A stretch of 61,722 nucleotides of DNA from Gammaproteobacteria bacterium UBA7803. GTDB taxonomy: Bacteria; Pseudomonadota; Gammaproteobacteria; Pseudomonadales; Azotimanducaceae. Shown here one piece after another: positions 1-7,679 of the stretch (the stretch's first letter is position 1; every line of letters begins with the position of its first letter). The stretch lies in contig DLCH01000075.1 of the NCBI GenBank assembly GCA_002480525.1, positions 138,990 to 200,711 of the forward strand, read 5' to 3'. Both the position numbers and the translations under genes were made by a program. The notes beneath the pieces are model-generated. The model was given only the letters and a program-made list of their open reading frames with translations, had not been told where the DNA came from and searched no databases.

Positions 1-1554
1 GGCTACCGGCCGCCGCCGCCGTCGCTGCCGGCGGACCGGCTCGGCCCGTCGACGCCGGCCTGCCCCGAGGATCTGGACGGGCGCCGCGCTGCCGCCGTGA
101 TCGACGGCGTCGAGATCGCCGCCGCGCCGACCTGCGTGGCGGACGATCCCTATCTGGTGGCCGCCGCGGTGCGCGGCACCAACAACGTGTCCGCCGACAC
201 CCTCGCCCGCAGCGGCCTGACCCGGGACGCGGTGGAGAAGGGCCGCGACCTCGACGGCGACGGCGATCCCGACGAGATCCACATCCGTCTGGAGGTGGCG
301 GAACTGAACGGCGGTTCGCCGCTGGTGGACGGCCCGGTGACCCGCTACGACATCGCGCCCGGGGTGCGTCCGGGTCTGTGGGTGTTCGCGCCCAAGCTGG
401 TGGGCATGGCGGTGGAGAACTTCGAGTCCAACGTCGCCCGGGAGGCGCTGCGGCTGCCGTCGCCGGCGCTGCGCATCGAGCAGGGCGACACCGTCCGCAT
501 CACCCTGGAGAACAGCCACTACATGCCCCACACCCTGCACCTGCACGGCGCCGATCACGGCTTCGTCGACGCGGGCGGGGAGGGCAACGACGGGGTGCCG
601 CTGACCAGCGAGCTGCCGGTCATGCCCGGCTTCTCGCGCACCTACGAGCTGACGCCGCGCCACGCCGGCACCATGTTCTACCACTGCCACGTGCAGCCCC
701 ACGTGCACGTGCAGATGGGCCTGCAGGGCCTGTTCGTGATCGAGGAGAACCGGCCGCACAACTGGCTGCAGACGCTGAACGTCGGCGCCGGGCTGGTGCG
801 CGCGCCCTCGGTGGCGAGCCGGGAGGCCTTCGACGTCGAGTACGACCTGCACTACCTGGACCTGGACCGCGAGCTCGGCGAGCGCATCCGCTGGTACAAC
901 GACGCCCGGCTGATCACCCGGGCCATGCATCGGGAGTACGACGTCACCGATGCGAACGTCGACTACTTCACCCTGAACGGCCGTTCCTTCCCGTACACCT
1001 TCCGCGAGTCGCTGGTGGTGGCGGGGCCGGATCAGCGGGTCAAGCTGCGGGTGGTGAACGGCGGCTCCAAGGGCATCGCGCTGCACACCCACGGCCACAA
1101 GTTCACCGTCACCGATCTGGACGGCGTGCCCCGGCCGCCGGCGGCGCGCGCGCCCCAGGACGTGCTGTGGCTGCCCACCGCCCAGCGCGCCGACCTGGCG
1201 ATCAGCACCCGGGACGACGGGCTCGGCTCCTACGGCCCGGGGATCTGGCTGTTCCACGACCATCAGAACCGCGGTGTCACCACCGACGGCATCGGCCCCG
1301 GCGGCAACATCAGCGCCATCGTCGACCCGCAGTACCTGGGGGAGGACGGCTGGCCCCGGACCCGGGGCGTGTCCTTCGAGCCGTACTTCACCGAGGCCTA
1401 CTACCGGCGGGAGGTGCCGGTCTGGCAGAGCTACGCGCCGGGTCTGTTCGGCGACCCCGGTAGCGACCGCTGGCTGCTGGCCCGGCTGGCGGTGCTGGCG
1501 CTGTGTCTCGGCACTCTGGCCGCCCTCGGGATCGGCGCCTGGCGGCGCCGATGA
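1..1554 (+). CDS. Multicopper oxidase, 5'-truncated by window edge
   Basis: The frame is open from base 1, so the true start lies upstream; a GTG at 97 is only an internal candidate. Copper-ligand motifs are visible: HLHG near 538, HCHVQPH followed by HVHVQM near 682-717, HTHGH near 1084, and FHDH near 1252. The order is unusual: the cysteine-containing type 1-like HCHxxxH motif lies in the N-terminal cupredoxin domain, while the C-terminal HxH motif has Asp where classical laccases have Cys. This resembles two-domain laccases and nitrite-reductase-like multicopper proteins more than CueO. A hydrophobic segment followed by Arg residues ends the protein, so it is probably C-terminally anchored in the inner membrane with the enzyme outside. 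The stop overlaps the next start (ATGA), implying an operon with the cupredoxin. Substrate unknown. Confidence 0.85.
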   Translation, partial: GYRPPPPSLPADRLGPSTPACPEDLDGRRAAAVIDGVEIAAAPTCVADDPYLVAAAVRGTNNVSADTLARSGLTRDAVEKGRDLDGDGDPDEIHIRLEVAELNGGSPLVDGPVTRYDIAPGVRPGLWVFAPKLVGMAVENFESNVAREALRLPSPALRIEQGDTVRITLENSHYMPHTLHLHGADHGFVDAGGEGNDGVPLTSELPVMPGFSRTYELTPRHAGTMFYHCHVQPHVHVQMGLQGLFVIEENRPHNWLQTLNVGAGLVRAPSVASREAFDVEYDLHYLDLDRELGERIRWYNDARLITRAMHREYDVTDANVDYFTLNGRSFPYTFRESLVVAGPDQRVKLRVVNGGSKGIALHTHGHKFTVTDLDGVPRPPAARAPQDVLWLPTAQRADLAISTRDDGLGSYGPGIWLFHDHQNRGVTTDGIGPGGNISAIVDPQYLGEDGWPRTRGVSFEPYFTEAYYRREVPVWQSYAPGLFGDPGSDRWLLARLAVLALCLGTLAALGIGAWRRR

Positions 1555-2246
1555 GGCGGCCGGCGACGCGCGCCGCCCCGGCGCTGGTGCTGGCCCTGCT
1601 GACCTGGCCGCCGGCGATTGCCGCCCAGGACGGTGGGCACCACGCCCACCATCATGCCGCCGGCGCGGACGGCAGCGTGGTCATGAACGCCAACCCGGAC
1701 ACGCTGCCCAACGGCTGCGCCGCGGTGAGCGGCGACGAGGCCGTGACGATCCACGCCGGCCGCGACTACGCCGCGGACGTGCCCGGCGCGCTGTTCGGCA
1801 TGAGCCGCCACGAGGTGCGGGTGCCGCCCTGCACGCGTCTCACGGTGACCCTGGTCAACGACGACGACATCCGCCATCAGTGGATGGTGCACGGGCTGCC
1901 CAAGTACCTGTACCCGGCCGGCATGTTCCACATCGAGGCCATGGGCGGCGGCCGGGCGACCGGCACCTTCATCGTGCCGGCGGAGGACCGCACCTACCTG
2001 ATCCACTGCGACATCGCCCAGCACATGGAGAAGGGCATGCGCGGTCAGCTCGTGGTCGGCGCGGGCAGCGGCGATCTGTGGGCGGTGCCGGGCATCAGCG
2101 ACGCCTTCCGGCGCGACGACTATCTGCCCGGGGGTGGGCGCACTGCGCTCCTGTTCACGGTAGCCTTGGCGCTGGGATTCGTCGCCGGCCGGCTGCTGTA
2201 TCGTCGCGGCCGCAGGGGCCGGGGGCAGGTACAGGAGCAGCAATGA
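1551..2246 (+). CDS. Membrane-anchored cupredoxin (type 1 copper protein)
   Basis: A 231-residue protein with a signal peptide (hydrophobic stretch ending AIAAQ), a His-rich segment HHAHHH just after the cleavage site, a single cupredoxin domain, and a C-terminal transmembrane helix ending in an Arg-rich tail. Likely blue-copper ligands are the His in RHQWMVHG and a C-x4-H-x4-M set in HCDIAQHMEKGM, an azurin/plastocyanin-like arrangement. ATG at 1551 overlaps the multicopper oxidase stop by 4 bp; an upstream GTG at 1503 would remove the signal peptide logic and is less likely. Context suggests that it passes electrons to or from the oxidase, or supplies copper to it; this is inference. Confidence 0.8.
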   Translation: MRRPATRAAPALVLALLTWPPAIAAQDGGHHAHHHAAGADGSVVMNANPDTLPNGCAAVSGDEAVTIHAGRDYAADVPGALFGMSRHEVRVPPCTRLTVTLVNDDDIRHQWMVHGLPKYLYPAGMFHIEAMGGGRATGTFIVPAEDRTYLIHCDIAQHMEKGMRGQLVVGAGSGDLWAVPGISDAFRRDDYLPGGGRTALLFTVALALGFVAGRLLYRRGRRGRGQVQEQQ

Positions 2247-3316
2247 AACGCGATCTGGTCATCGTCGGCGGCGGTATCGCCGGCCTGTCCTGCGGCGCCT
2301 GCGCCGCGTCCGACTTCGAGGTCACGGTGCTGGAAGCGGAGATGCAGCCCGGCTATCACAGCTCCGGGCGCTCGGCCGCGGTCTACATCGAAGCCTTCAT
2401 GAGCGAGACCATCCACGCGCTGTCGCTGGCCAGCACCCGGCACTTCCGCGATCAGGGGGCGAAGCCGGTGGGCGACGTGACCATCGCCGACGAGGCCCAC
2501 GGCGCCGAGCTCGACGTCTTCTTCGACACCTGGAAGGACCTGTGTCCGGACCTGCGGGAGGTGGACCGCGCCGAGGTGCTCGCGCAGGTGCCGATCCTGC
2601 GTCCCGAGCGGGTGCACCGGGCCATCGTCGATCCCAACGCCCTGTCGCTGGATGCCCACGGGCTGATGGAAGGCTACCGGCGCGCCCTCGCCGAGGCCGG
2701 CGGCCGGGTGATCAACAACGCGCCGGTCCGGCGCATCGAGCGGCGCGGCGGCCGCTGGGTGGTGGGCTACGGCGACGACGGCGAGGTGTCGGCGGACGTG
2801 CTGGTCAACGCCGCCGGCGCCTGGGGCGACGAGCTCGCGGCGCTGGCCGGCGTCGAGCCGCTGGGTCTTCAGCCACTGCGCCGCACCGCGCTGCTGCTGG
2901 ACCTCGAACGGGACGTCTCCGCCTGGCCGCTCATCCACCGGATTCAGGGCGGGCTGTACTTCAAGCCCGAGGCGGGGCTGCTGATGGTGTCGCTGGCGGA
3001 CGAGCATCCGAGCGCGCCCTGCGACGCCCAGCCGGAGGAGCTGGACGTGGCCATGATCGTCGAGCGTTTCCAGGAGCTCACCAGCGTCGAGGTGCGCCGC
3101 CTCAACCGGACCTGGGCGGGGCTGCGGACCTTCCTGCCGGACCGGCTGCCCGCGGTCGGCTACGACCCGCGGGTGGCGGATTTCTTCTGGCTGGTGGGGC
3201 AGGGCGGGGCCGGCATGCAGACCGCGCCGGCCATGGGTCAGGCCGCCGCGGATCTGCTGGCGGGCCGGTTCAGCCCGTTCGCCGAGGCGCTGTCCCCGGC
3301 CAGGTCGTTCGCCTGA
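2243..3316 (+). CDS. FAD-dependent oxidoreductase (DAO family)
   Basis: A 357-residue protein starting with the dinucleotide-binding motif VIVGGGIAGLSCG and an Asp/Glu-ended second strand (VTVLEAE), then SSGRSAA and a C-terminal GQGGAGMQTAPAMG that closes the FAD site. This is the layout of the D-amino-acid oxidase/glycine oxidase/sarcosine oxidase family, and the length matches. It probably deaminates or oxidises an amino acid or related amine and yields hydrogen peroxide or reduced carrier. The start codon overlaps the cupredoxin stop (ATGA), so it belongs to the copper-oxidase operon, although no direct functional link is evident. It converges on the acyl-CoA dehydrogenase gene with only 16 bp between stops. 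Confidence 0.85.
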   Translation: MKRDLVIVGGGIAGLSCGACAASDFEVTVLEAEMQPGYHSSGRSAAVYIEAFMSETIHALSLASTRHFRDQGAKPVGDVTIADEAHGAELDVFFDTWKDLCPDLREVDRAEVLAQVPILRPERVHRAIVDPNALSLDAHGLMEGYRRALAEAGGRVINNAPVRRIERRGGRWVVGYGDDGEVSADVLVNAAGAWGDELAALAGVEPLGLQPLRRTALLLDLERDVSAWPLIHRIQGGLYFKPEAGLLMVSLADEHPSAPCDAQPEELDVAMIVERFQELTSVEVRRLNRTWAGLRTFLPDRLPAVGYDPRVADFFWLVGQGGAGMQTAPAMGQAAADLLAGRFSPFAEALSPARSFA

Positions 3317-3332
3317 CCGGGAGCCTGATCCG

Positions 3333-4532
3333 CTACAGGCCGAGCACCAGCTTGGCGACGATGTTCTTCTGCACCTCGTTGGTGCCGCCGGCGATGGAGC
3401 TGGAGCGCAGGTTGAAGTAGCGGGGCAGCGCCATGATGCCCTCGTCCGGGCCGACGGCGCTCACGCCGCTGCCGACGGTGCGTGCTTCGGGCTGGTAGAC
3501 CTGGGCGTACTCGGCCACGGCCTCGACGGCGAGCTCGGTGAGCCGCTGGGTGATGTCCGCCGACAGGTTCTTCATGATCGACGACTCCGGCCCCGGGTTC
3601 TTGCCGTGGGACAGGGCGGCCAGGGTGCGGAACTCGGTGTACTGCACGGCCTGGAGCTGCACGTCCGCCTCGTCCAGCCGCCGGCGGAAGTCCGGGTCCT
3701 CGGCCAGGGTGCCGTCGCCGACGGGGACCGCCGCGGCCAGCCGGCGCAGCCGGGCCATGGCCGCCTCCTGGGCCGCGCTGCCGCCGCCGCCGCGCTCGAA
3801 CTCGAGCAGATACTTGGCCACCGTCCAGCCCTGATTCTCCTCGCCCACCCGGTTCTCCCGGGGCACGCGGACGTCGTCGAAGAACACCTGGTTCACCTCG
3901 TGATCGCCGGAGGCGAACACGATCGGCTCGACGGAGATGCCGGGGGTGTCCATGTCCAGCAGCAGGAAGGTGATGCCGGACTGGGGCTTGCCCTGGTCGC
4001 TGGTGCGCACCAGGCAGAACATGCGGTTGGCGTAGTGGGCGTGGGTGGTCCAGATCTTCGAGCCGTTGAGCACGTAGTGATCGCCGTCGACGTCCGCCCG
4101 CAGCTTCAGAGACGCCAGGTCCGAGCCCGAGCCGGGCTCCGAGTAGCCCTGACACCAGTAGTCCTCGCCGGACAGGATGCGCGGCAGGTAGTAGTCCTTC
4201 TGGGCCTGGGTGCCGTAGCCGATCAGCATGGGGCCGCACATGCCGATGCCCATGGGCGCCAGGCTCGGCGCGCCGGCCAGGGTCGACTCCCGGGTCCAGA
4301 TGTAGCGCCGGGTCAGATCCCAGCCGGTGCCGCCGTATTCCTTCGGCCAGGACGGGGCGATCCAGCCCTGGCGGTGGAGGATGCGGTGCCAGACGATGTT
4401 GTGCTCGTAGTCGAGGAAGATGCCGGGGCAGAAGCGCTGGGCCTCGCGCAGATCGTCGGTGAGGTTGTCGTCGAGAAAACGACGGACCTCGTCGCGGAAG
4501 GCTTCGTGCTCGGCGCTGAAGCTGATGTTCAT
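3333..4532 (-). CDS. Acyl-CoA dehydrogenase
   Basis: A 399-residue flavoprotein of the acyl-CoA dehydrogenase family. Visible are the N-terminal helical domain, the middle-domain motif GYSEPGSGSDLASL, the KIWTTHAHYA strand that contacts FAD, and the C-terminal SSSIAGGTNEVQKNIVAK segment. The residue that is the catalytic Glu in medium-chain enzymes (EG before the TNE motif) is Gly here, so the base must sit elsewhere, as in isovaleryl-CoA- and steroid-type FadEs. It would catalyse alpha,beta-desaturation of an acyl-CoA. It is the last gene of a minus-strand set (M20, ChaC-like, ACAD) and overlaps the ChaC-like stop by 4 bp. The nearby enoyl-CoA hydratase and acyl-CoA ligase fit a shared catabolic route; the chain type is not determinable. 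Confidence 0.9.
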   Translation of the reverse strand: MNISFSAEHEAFRDEVRRFLDDNLTDDLREAQRFCPGIFLDYEHNIVWHRILHRQGWIAPSWPKEYGGTGWDLTRRYIWTRESTLAGAPSLAPMGIGMCGPMLIGYGTQAQKDYYLPRILSGEDYWCQGYSEPGSGSDLASLKLRADVDGDHYVLNGSKIWTTHAHYANRMFCLVRTSDQGKPQSGITFLLLDMDTPGISVEPIVFASGDHEVNQVFFDDVRVPRENRVGEENQGWTVAKYLLEFERGGGGSAAQEAAMARLRRLAAAVPVGDGTLAEDPDFRRRLDEADVQLQAVQYTEFRTLAALSHGKNPGPESSIMKNLSADITQRLTELAVEAVAEYAQVYQPEARTVGSGVSAVGPDEGIMALPRYFNLRSSSIAGGTNEVQKNIVAKLVLGL

Positions 4533-5149
4533 GGTGAGTAACTCCTGACGGCGGATTCCAGTTCGAAGACGTGTTCGTCGTGCGCGTTCAGCGCCCGCAG
4601 GGCATCGGCGAGCGCCAGCAGATAGTCGCGGTTGCTGCCGCTCGGGCCGTGGCTGGTGGCGATCTGCCGGGCCATGTCGTCCAGCGGCGCGGGTCCCAGA
4701 TAGGCGAAATTGTCCGTCGGCGCGATGTACACCACCGCATCCAGATACCCCGTAGGAGCGGCCTCCCGGCCGCGATCCCCTTCGTCCAATCCAAGCGGTC
4801 CGGGCGTGCTCGAAAGAGATCGCGGCCAGGAGGCCGCTCCTACGGGGGGTGTGTGGGTTTGCAGCGAGACGTCGAACCGCCGGTAGCCGTTCTTCTCCCG
4901 ATGATCGAGGTTCTCGAAAACGCGGGTGACCGTGGCCTGGTCCACGCGGTAGGCCATGCCGTCGCAGTGGCCCTCACCGGTGTGCACCAGGGTGACCACC
5001 CGGCCGGGGCGCTCCGGCACGCCCCGGTGGTCGTGGGAGCCCTGCCAGAAGCGGCGCTGCCAGCCGGCGAGGCGCGCGGGTCGGCGTTCCAGATACTCGA
5101 AGTCCGGGCGCCAGATGAGCGAGCCGTAGCCGAAGATCCACAGGCTCAT
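4529..5149 (-). CDS. chaC: ChaC-like gamma-glutamylcyclotransferase carrying an in-frame REP insertion
   Basis: A 206-residue protein that begins with the family motif FGYGSL (residues 6-11) and has the catalytic region LDHREKNGY (Glu85), so it is a ChaC/GCG-type gamma-glutamylcyclotransferase that would cleave glutathione to 5-oxoproline and Cys-Gly. ChaC proteins are usually about 170-185 residues. The excess is residues roughly 100-135, low-complexity and rich in Pro, Gly, Arg and Ser, which are encoded exactly by an inverted pair of REP palindromes. The reading frame is kept, and the conserved strand LDAVVYIAP resumes straight after. The start is 15 bp after the M20 stop, with TGAGG as Shine-Dalgarno overlapping that stop. 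Whether the inserted loop is tolerated is unknown, but both core motifs are intact. Confidence 0.85.
   Translation of the reverse strand: MSLWIFGYGSLIWRPDFEYLERRPARLAGWQRRFWQGSHDHRGVPERPGRVVTLVHTGEGHCDGMAYRVDQATVTRVFENLDHREKNGYRRFDVSLQTHTPPVGAASWPRSLSSTPGPLGLDEGDRGREAAPTGYLDAVVYIAPTDNFAYLGPAPLDDMARQIATSHGPSGSNRDYLLALADALRALNAHDEHVFELESAVRSYSP
4748..4846. repeat. Inverted REP pair (BIME-like) inside a coding region
   Basis: Two REP-type palindromes face each other: GTAGGAGCGGCCTCCCGGCC from 4752 continuing to GCGATC, and its inverted partner GATCGCGGCCAGGAGGCCGC from 4818 continuing to TCCTACGG. Each has a 6-bp stem (GCGGCC/GGCCGC) and a 4-nt loop. The GTAG at the foot matches the tetranucleotide recognised by REP-associated tyrosine transposases (RAYT/TnpA-REP). 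The pair lies wholly within the ChaC-like gene and adds about 36 codons. Relatives occur at 7262 and in the 7319-7640 array. Confidence 0.85.
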
Positions 5150-5164
5150 CGGGTCGGCGTCGCC

Positions 5165-6346
5165 TCAGGCCAGCCCGCGGGAGATCTCGAAGGCCCGGCG
5201 GGTTTCTGCCTGCAGGGCCGGATCGAGCAGGTAGTCCGCTGCGGTCAGCGCCAGCGCGCGGGCGCCGTCCAGGGCCGCCAGGTCGCCGGTCTCCGAGCCC
5301 GCCCAGCGGGCGAACTCCGGGTTGTGAATGACCACGTTGGGCGGCGCGCAGGCCAGCATCGGATGGATCGACGGCGTGCGGTAGCTGACGTTGCCCATGT
5401 CGGTGCTGCCGGCGCCGCCGAGGGCCTCCGCCGGCAGGAACTCCCGGCCCAGCGACTCGCCGTGGCGCTGAAACGTGGCGGCCAGGGGGGCGTTGGTGTT
5501 GAGGTCCAGGTAGTCGACGTCGGCCCAGCGCACCTCGACCTCGCAGCCGCTGCCCTTCGCGCCCGCCTCGAAGCAGGCCTGGACGCGCGGCTTCAGGGCC
5601 GCCAGATCCTTCTCGTTGGCGGCGCGCACGTAGAACTCGCCGGCGGCCCGGTCGGGGACGATGTTCGGCGCCTGGCCGCCTTCGGTGACGATGCCGTGGA
5701 TCCGCTCCCGGTTGCGGATGTGCTGGCGCAGGTTGGAGATCGCCTGATAGGCCAGCAGCAGGCCGTCGAGGGCGTTGATGCCTTTGTGCGGCATGGCGGA
5801 GGCGTGGGCGGAACGGCCGTGGTAGACCACGCTCACCTCGGCCACGCAGATGCACGGCATGGCCGTGAGATTGACCCCGGCGGGGTGGATCATCAGCGCG
5901 GCGTCGATGCCGTCGAAGGCGCCGGCGCGGGCCATCAGCTCCTTGCCGCCGCCCTTCTCCTCGGCCGGCGTGCCCAGCAGGCGCACCCGCCCCGGCAGCG
6001 TGTCCGCCACCGCCTGCAGGCCCAGGGCCGCGCCGAGGGCGGCGGTGGCGATGAGATTGTGGCCGCAGGCGTGGCCGATACCGGGCAGGGCGTCGTACTC
6101 CGCCAGCACGGCGACCGTGGGGCCGGCGCCGCTGGTGACGTCGGCTTCGAAGGCGGTTTCCAGGGAATACACGCCGCGGCGGGCCTCGACGCCGAAGCGG
6201 GCCACGGTGTCGCACAGCAGCTCGCAGGCGAACCGCTCCTGGAAGGCGAGCTCGGGCCGCGCGTGGATGGCGTGGGAGACGCTCAGCAGATCGTCGCTGA
6301 GCGCGTCGATGCGGTCGAGAATGCGCTGCCGGATGCCGGCGTCCAT
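5165..6346 (-). CDS. M20 family amidohydrolase (AbgB/hippurate-hydrolase-like)
   Basis: A 393-residue metallopeptidase of the M20 family. Metal-ligand and catalytic signatures are GHACGHNLI, the Glu-Glu in GTPAEEKGGGK, and a later HP motif (LMIHPAG); a dimerisation lid domain follows, starting near VVYHGRSAHAS. This form hydrolyses amide bonds of N-acyl or N-aroyl amino acids, such as hippurate or p-aminobenzoyl-glutamate. I chose the ATG at 6346 because GAGGGA lies 8 nt upstream; a longer start at 6376 adds ten poorly conserved residues. It heads the minus-strand operon with the ChaC-like and ACAD genes and is divergent from the enoyl-CoA hydratase gene. Confidence 0.87.
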   Translation of the reverse strand: MDAGIRQRILDRIDALSDDLLSVSHAIHARPELAFQERFACELLCDTVARFGVEARRGVYSLETAFEADVTSGAGPTVAVLAEYDALPGIGHACGHNLIATAALGAALGLQAVADTLPGRVRLLGTPAEEKGGGKELMARAGAFDGIDAALMIHPAGVNLTAMPCICVAEVSVVYHGRSAHASAMPHKGINALDGLLLAYQAISNLRQHIRNRERIHGIVTEGGQAPNIVPDRAAGEFYVRAANEKDLAALKPRVQACFEAGAKGSGCEVEVRWADVDYLDLNTNAPLAATFQRHGESLGREFLPAEALGGAGSTDMGNVSYRTPSIHPMLACAPPNVVIHNPEFARWAGSETGDLAALDGARALALTAADYLLDPALQAETRRAFEISRGLA

Positions 6347-6379
6347 GACTTGATCCCTCGAGGTGTGCCGACCCATTAT

Positions 6380-6401
6380 GCAGAATACGTTCTAAATCTG
6401 C
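6380..6401. promoter_or_regulatory. Nested inverted repeat, possible TetR-type operator
   Basis: The 68-bp divergent gap between the M20 and enoyl-CoA hydratase genes contains AGAA-TACG-TTCT (6382-6393) nested in GCAGA (6380-6384) and TCTGC (6397-6401). It is AT-rich for this genome. Position and symmetry fit an operator overlapping divergent promoters, as TetR-family regulators of acyl-CoA catabolism use. No such regulator is encoded next to it. Confidence 0.35.
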
Positions 6402-6414
6402 GCGGGAGGGGGAG

Positions 6415-7242
6415 ATGGCGGACTATCGATTTCTCGAGGTCGAGTGGGCGGGCCGGCTGGCCACCGTCACGGTCAGCAACCCGCCGATCAACCTGGTCAC
6501 CCTGGAGCTGTTCGGCGAGCTGGCCGCGCTGGCGGCGGAGCTGGAGGCGGACCCGGATCTCACCGTGGTAGTGATGAAGAGCGCCGACCCGGACTTCTTT
6601 CTGGCCCACTTCGACGTGGCGGCGATTCTCGGATTCCCGGTTGACGGTCCTGCGGAGCGCAGCCCCGAGCTGAACGACTATCACCAGATGTGCGAGCGCT
6701 TCCGCACCATGAACAAGGTGACCATCGCCCAGATCGAGGGGCGCGTCGGCGGCGGGGGCAGCGAGCTGGCGGCCAGCTTCGACCTGCGCTACGGCGTCCG
6801 CGGACGCACGCGCATCAATCAGATGGAAGTGCCCCTGGGCATTCTGCCGGGCGGCACCGGTACCCAGCGGCTGCCCCGGCTGGTTGGCCGGGCCCGGGCC
6901 ATGGAGATCATCCTCGGCGGCGAGGACCTCGACGCCGAGACCGCGGAACGCTGGGGTTATCTGAACCGGATCTTCGCGGCCGACGAGATCGGCCCGTGGG
7001 TGGCGCGGCTGGCCCGGCGCATCGCGTCGTTTCCGCCGGAAGCGGTGCGTCTCGCCAAGGCCGCGGTGGACGGCGCGGAGTCGCCCCTGGCCGAAGGGCT
7101 GCCGGAGGAGGCCTACCTGTTCCAGTGCCTGCTGCGCACCGACGGCGCCCAGCGCAACATGCAGCGCTTTCTCGAGATCGGCGGCCAGACCCGGGAAGGC
7201 GAGCTGGAGGTCGACCGGCTGAGCGGGAAGCTCGGCGACTGA
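6415..7242 (+). CDS. Enoyl-CoA hydratase/isomerase family protein
   Basis: A 275-residue crotonase-fold protein. Both catalytic glutamates of true hydratases appear to be present: one in GGGGSELAAS and one in MEVPLGILPGGTGTQ. The acyl-CoA substrate loop is HFDVAAI. It would hydrate a trans-2-enoyl-CoA, the step after the acyl-CoA dehydrogenase encoded at 3333-4532. A strong Shine-Dalgarno (GGGAGGGGGAG) directly precedes the ATG. It is the only plus-strand gene here and is followed by the REP-derived array, which may also act as its 3' transcript end. Confidence 0.88.
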   Translation: MADYRFLEVEWAGRLATVTVSNPPINLVTLELFGELAALAAELEADPDLTVVVMKSADPDFFLAHFDVAAILGFPVDGPAERSPELNDYHQMCERFRTMNKVTIAQIEGRVGGGGSELAASFDLRYGVRGRTRINQMEVPLGILPGGTGTQRLPRLVGRARAMEIILGGEDLDAETAERWGYLNRIFAADEIGPWVARLARRIASFPPEAVRLAKAAVDGAESPLAEGLPEEAYLFQCLLRTDGAQRNMQRFLEIGGQTREGELEVDRLSGKLGD

Positions 7243-7261
7243 CCCCGCAGGAGCGCGGGAG

Positions 7262-7292
7262 CGATCGCGGCCGGGAGGCCGCTCCTACGGGG
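7262..7292 (-). repeat. Solitary REP palindrome
   Basis: GATCGCGGCCGGGAGGCCGC continuing to TCCTACGG is the same element as the inverted partner at 4818, differing in the loop. It stands 20 bp after the enoyl-CoA hydratase stop, at the edge of the tandem array. A degenerate copy in the same orientation, GCGATCGTGGCCGGGGGCCT, lies at the other edge near 7651, so the array is bracketed by this REP type. Confidence 0.8.
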
Positions 7293-7318
7293 GCGGCATC
7301 GCGCGAGGATTGCTCTGG

Positions 7319-7640
7319 CGTAGGAGCGCCCTCCCGGGCGCGATCGGGTGGTGGCATCGCGCAAGGGTTGCTCCGGCGTAGGAGCGCCCTCCCGGGCGCG
7401 ATCGGGTGGTGGCATCGCGGAAGGGTTGCCCCGGCGTAGGAGCGCCCTCCCGGGCGCGAACGGATGTGCGGCATCGCGCGAGGATTGCTCCTGCGTAGGA
7501 GCGCCCTCCCGGGCGCGATCGGGTGGTGGCATCGCGCAAGGGTTGCTCCGGCGTAGGAGCGCCCTCCCGGGCGCGAACGGATGTGCGGCATCGCGCGAGG
7601 ATTGCCCCGGCGTAGGAGCGCCCTCCCGGGCGCGATCGGT
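7319..7640 (+). repeat. Tandem array of six REP-derived units, 58-59 bp period
   Basis: Units begin at 7319, 7377, 7435, 7494, 7552 and 7611. Each starts with CGTAGGAGCGCCCTCCCGGG and runs to GCGCGA, forming a 6-bp hairpin stem GCGCCC/GGGCGC with loop TCCC. Linkers are of two alternating types: one with TCGGGTGGTGGCATCGCGCA, the other with ACGGATGTGCGGCATCGCGC. Linker order (A, A', B, A, B, end) implies duplication of A-B dimers. The stem differs from the solitary REPs by a compensatory G-C to C-G swap. With the flanking REPs it fills the 437-bp gap between the hydratase and ligase genes; no coding gene is supported there. Confidence 0.92.
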
Positions 7641-7679
7641 TTTGCGGCGAGCGATCGTGGCCGGGGGCCTGCCGCTGCC

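Noticed and set aside
7319..7640. CRISPR-like array with regular repeats and spacers
   Set aside because: The intervals are near-identical copies of two linker types, the repeat is a REP hairpin with a GTAG foot, and no cas gene is present.
7285..7679. Repetitive open frame on the minus strand through the REP array (peptide repeats SRPGGRSYAG)
   Set aside because: The period (58-59 bp) is not a multiple of three, there is no start signal, and the frame merges only by chance with shadow frames.
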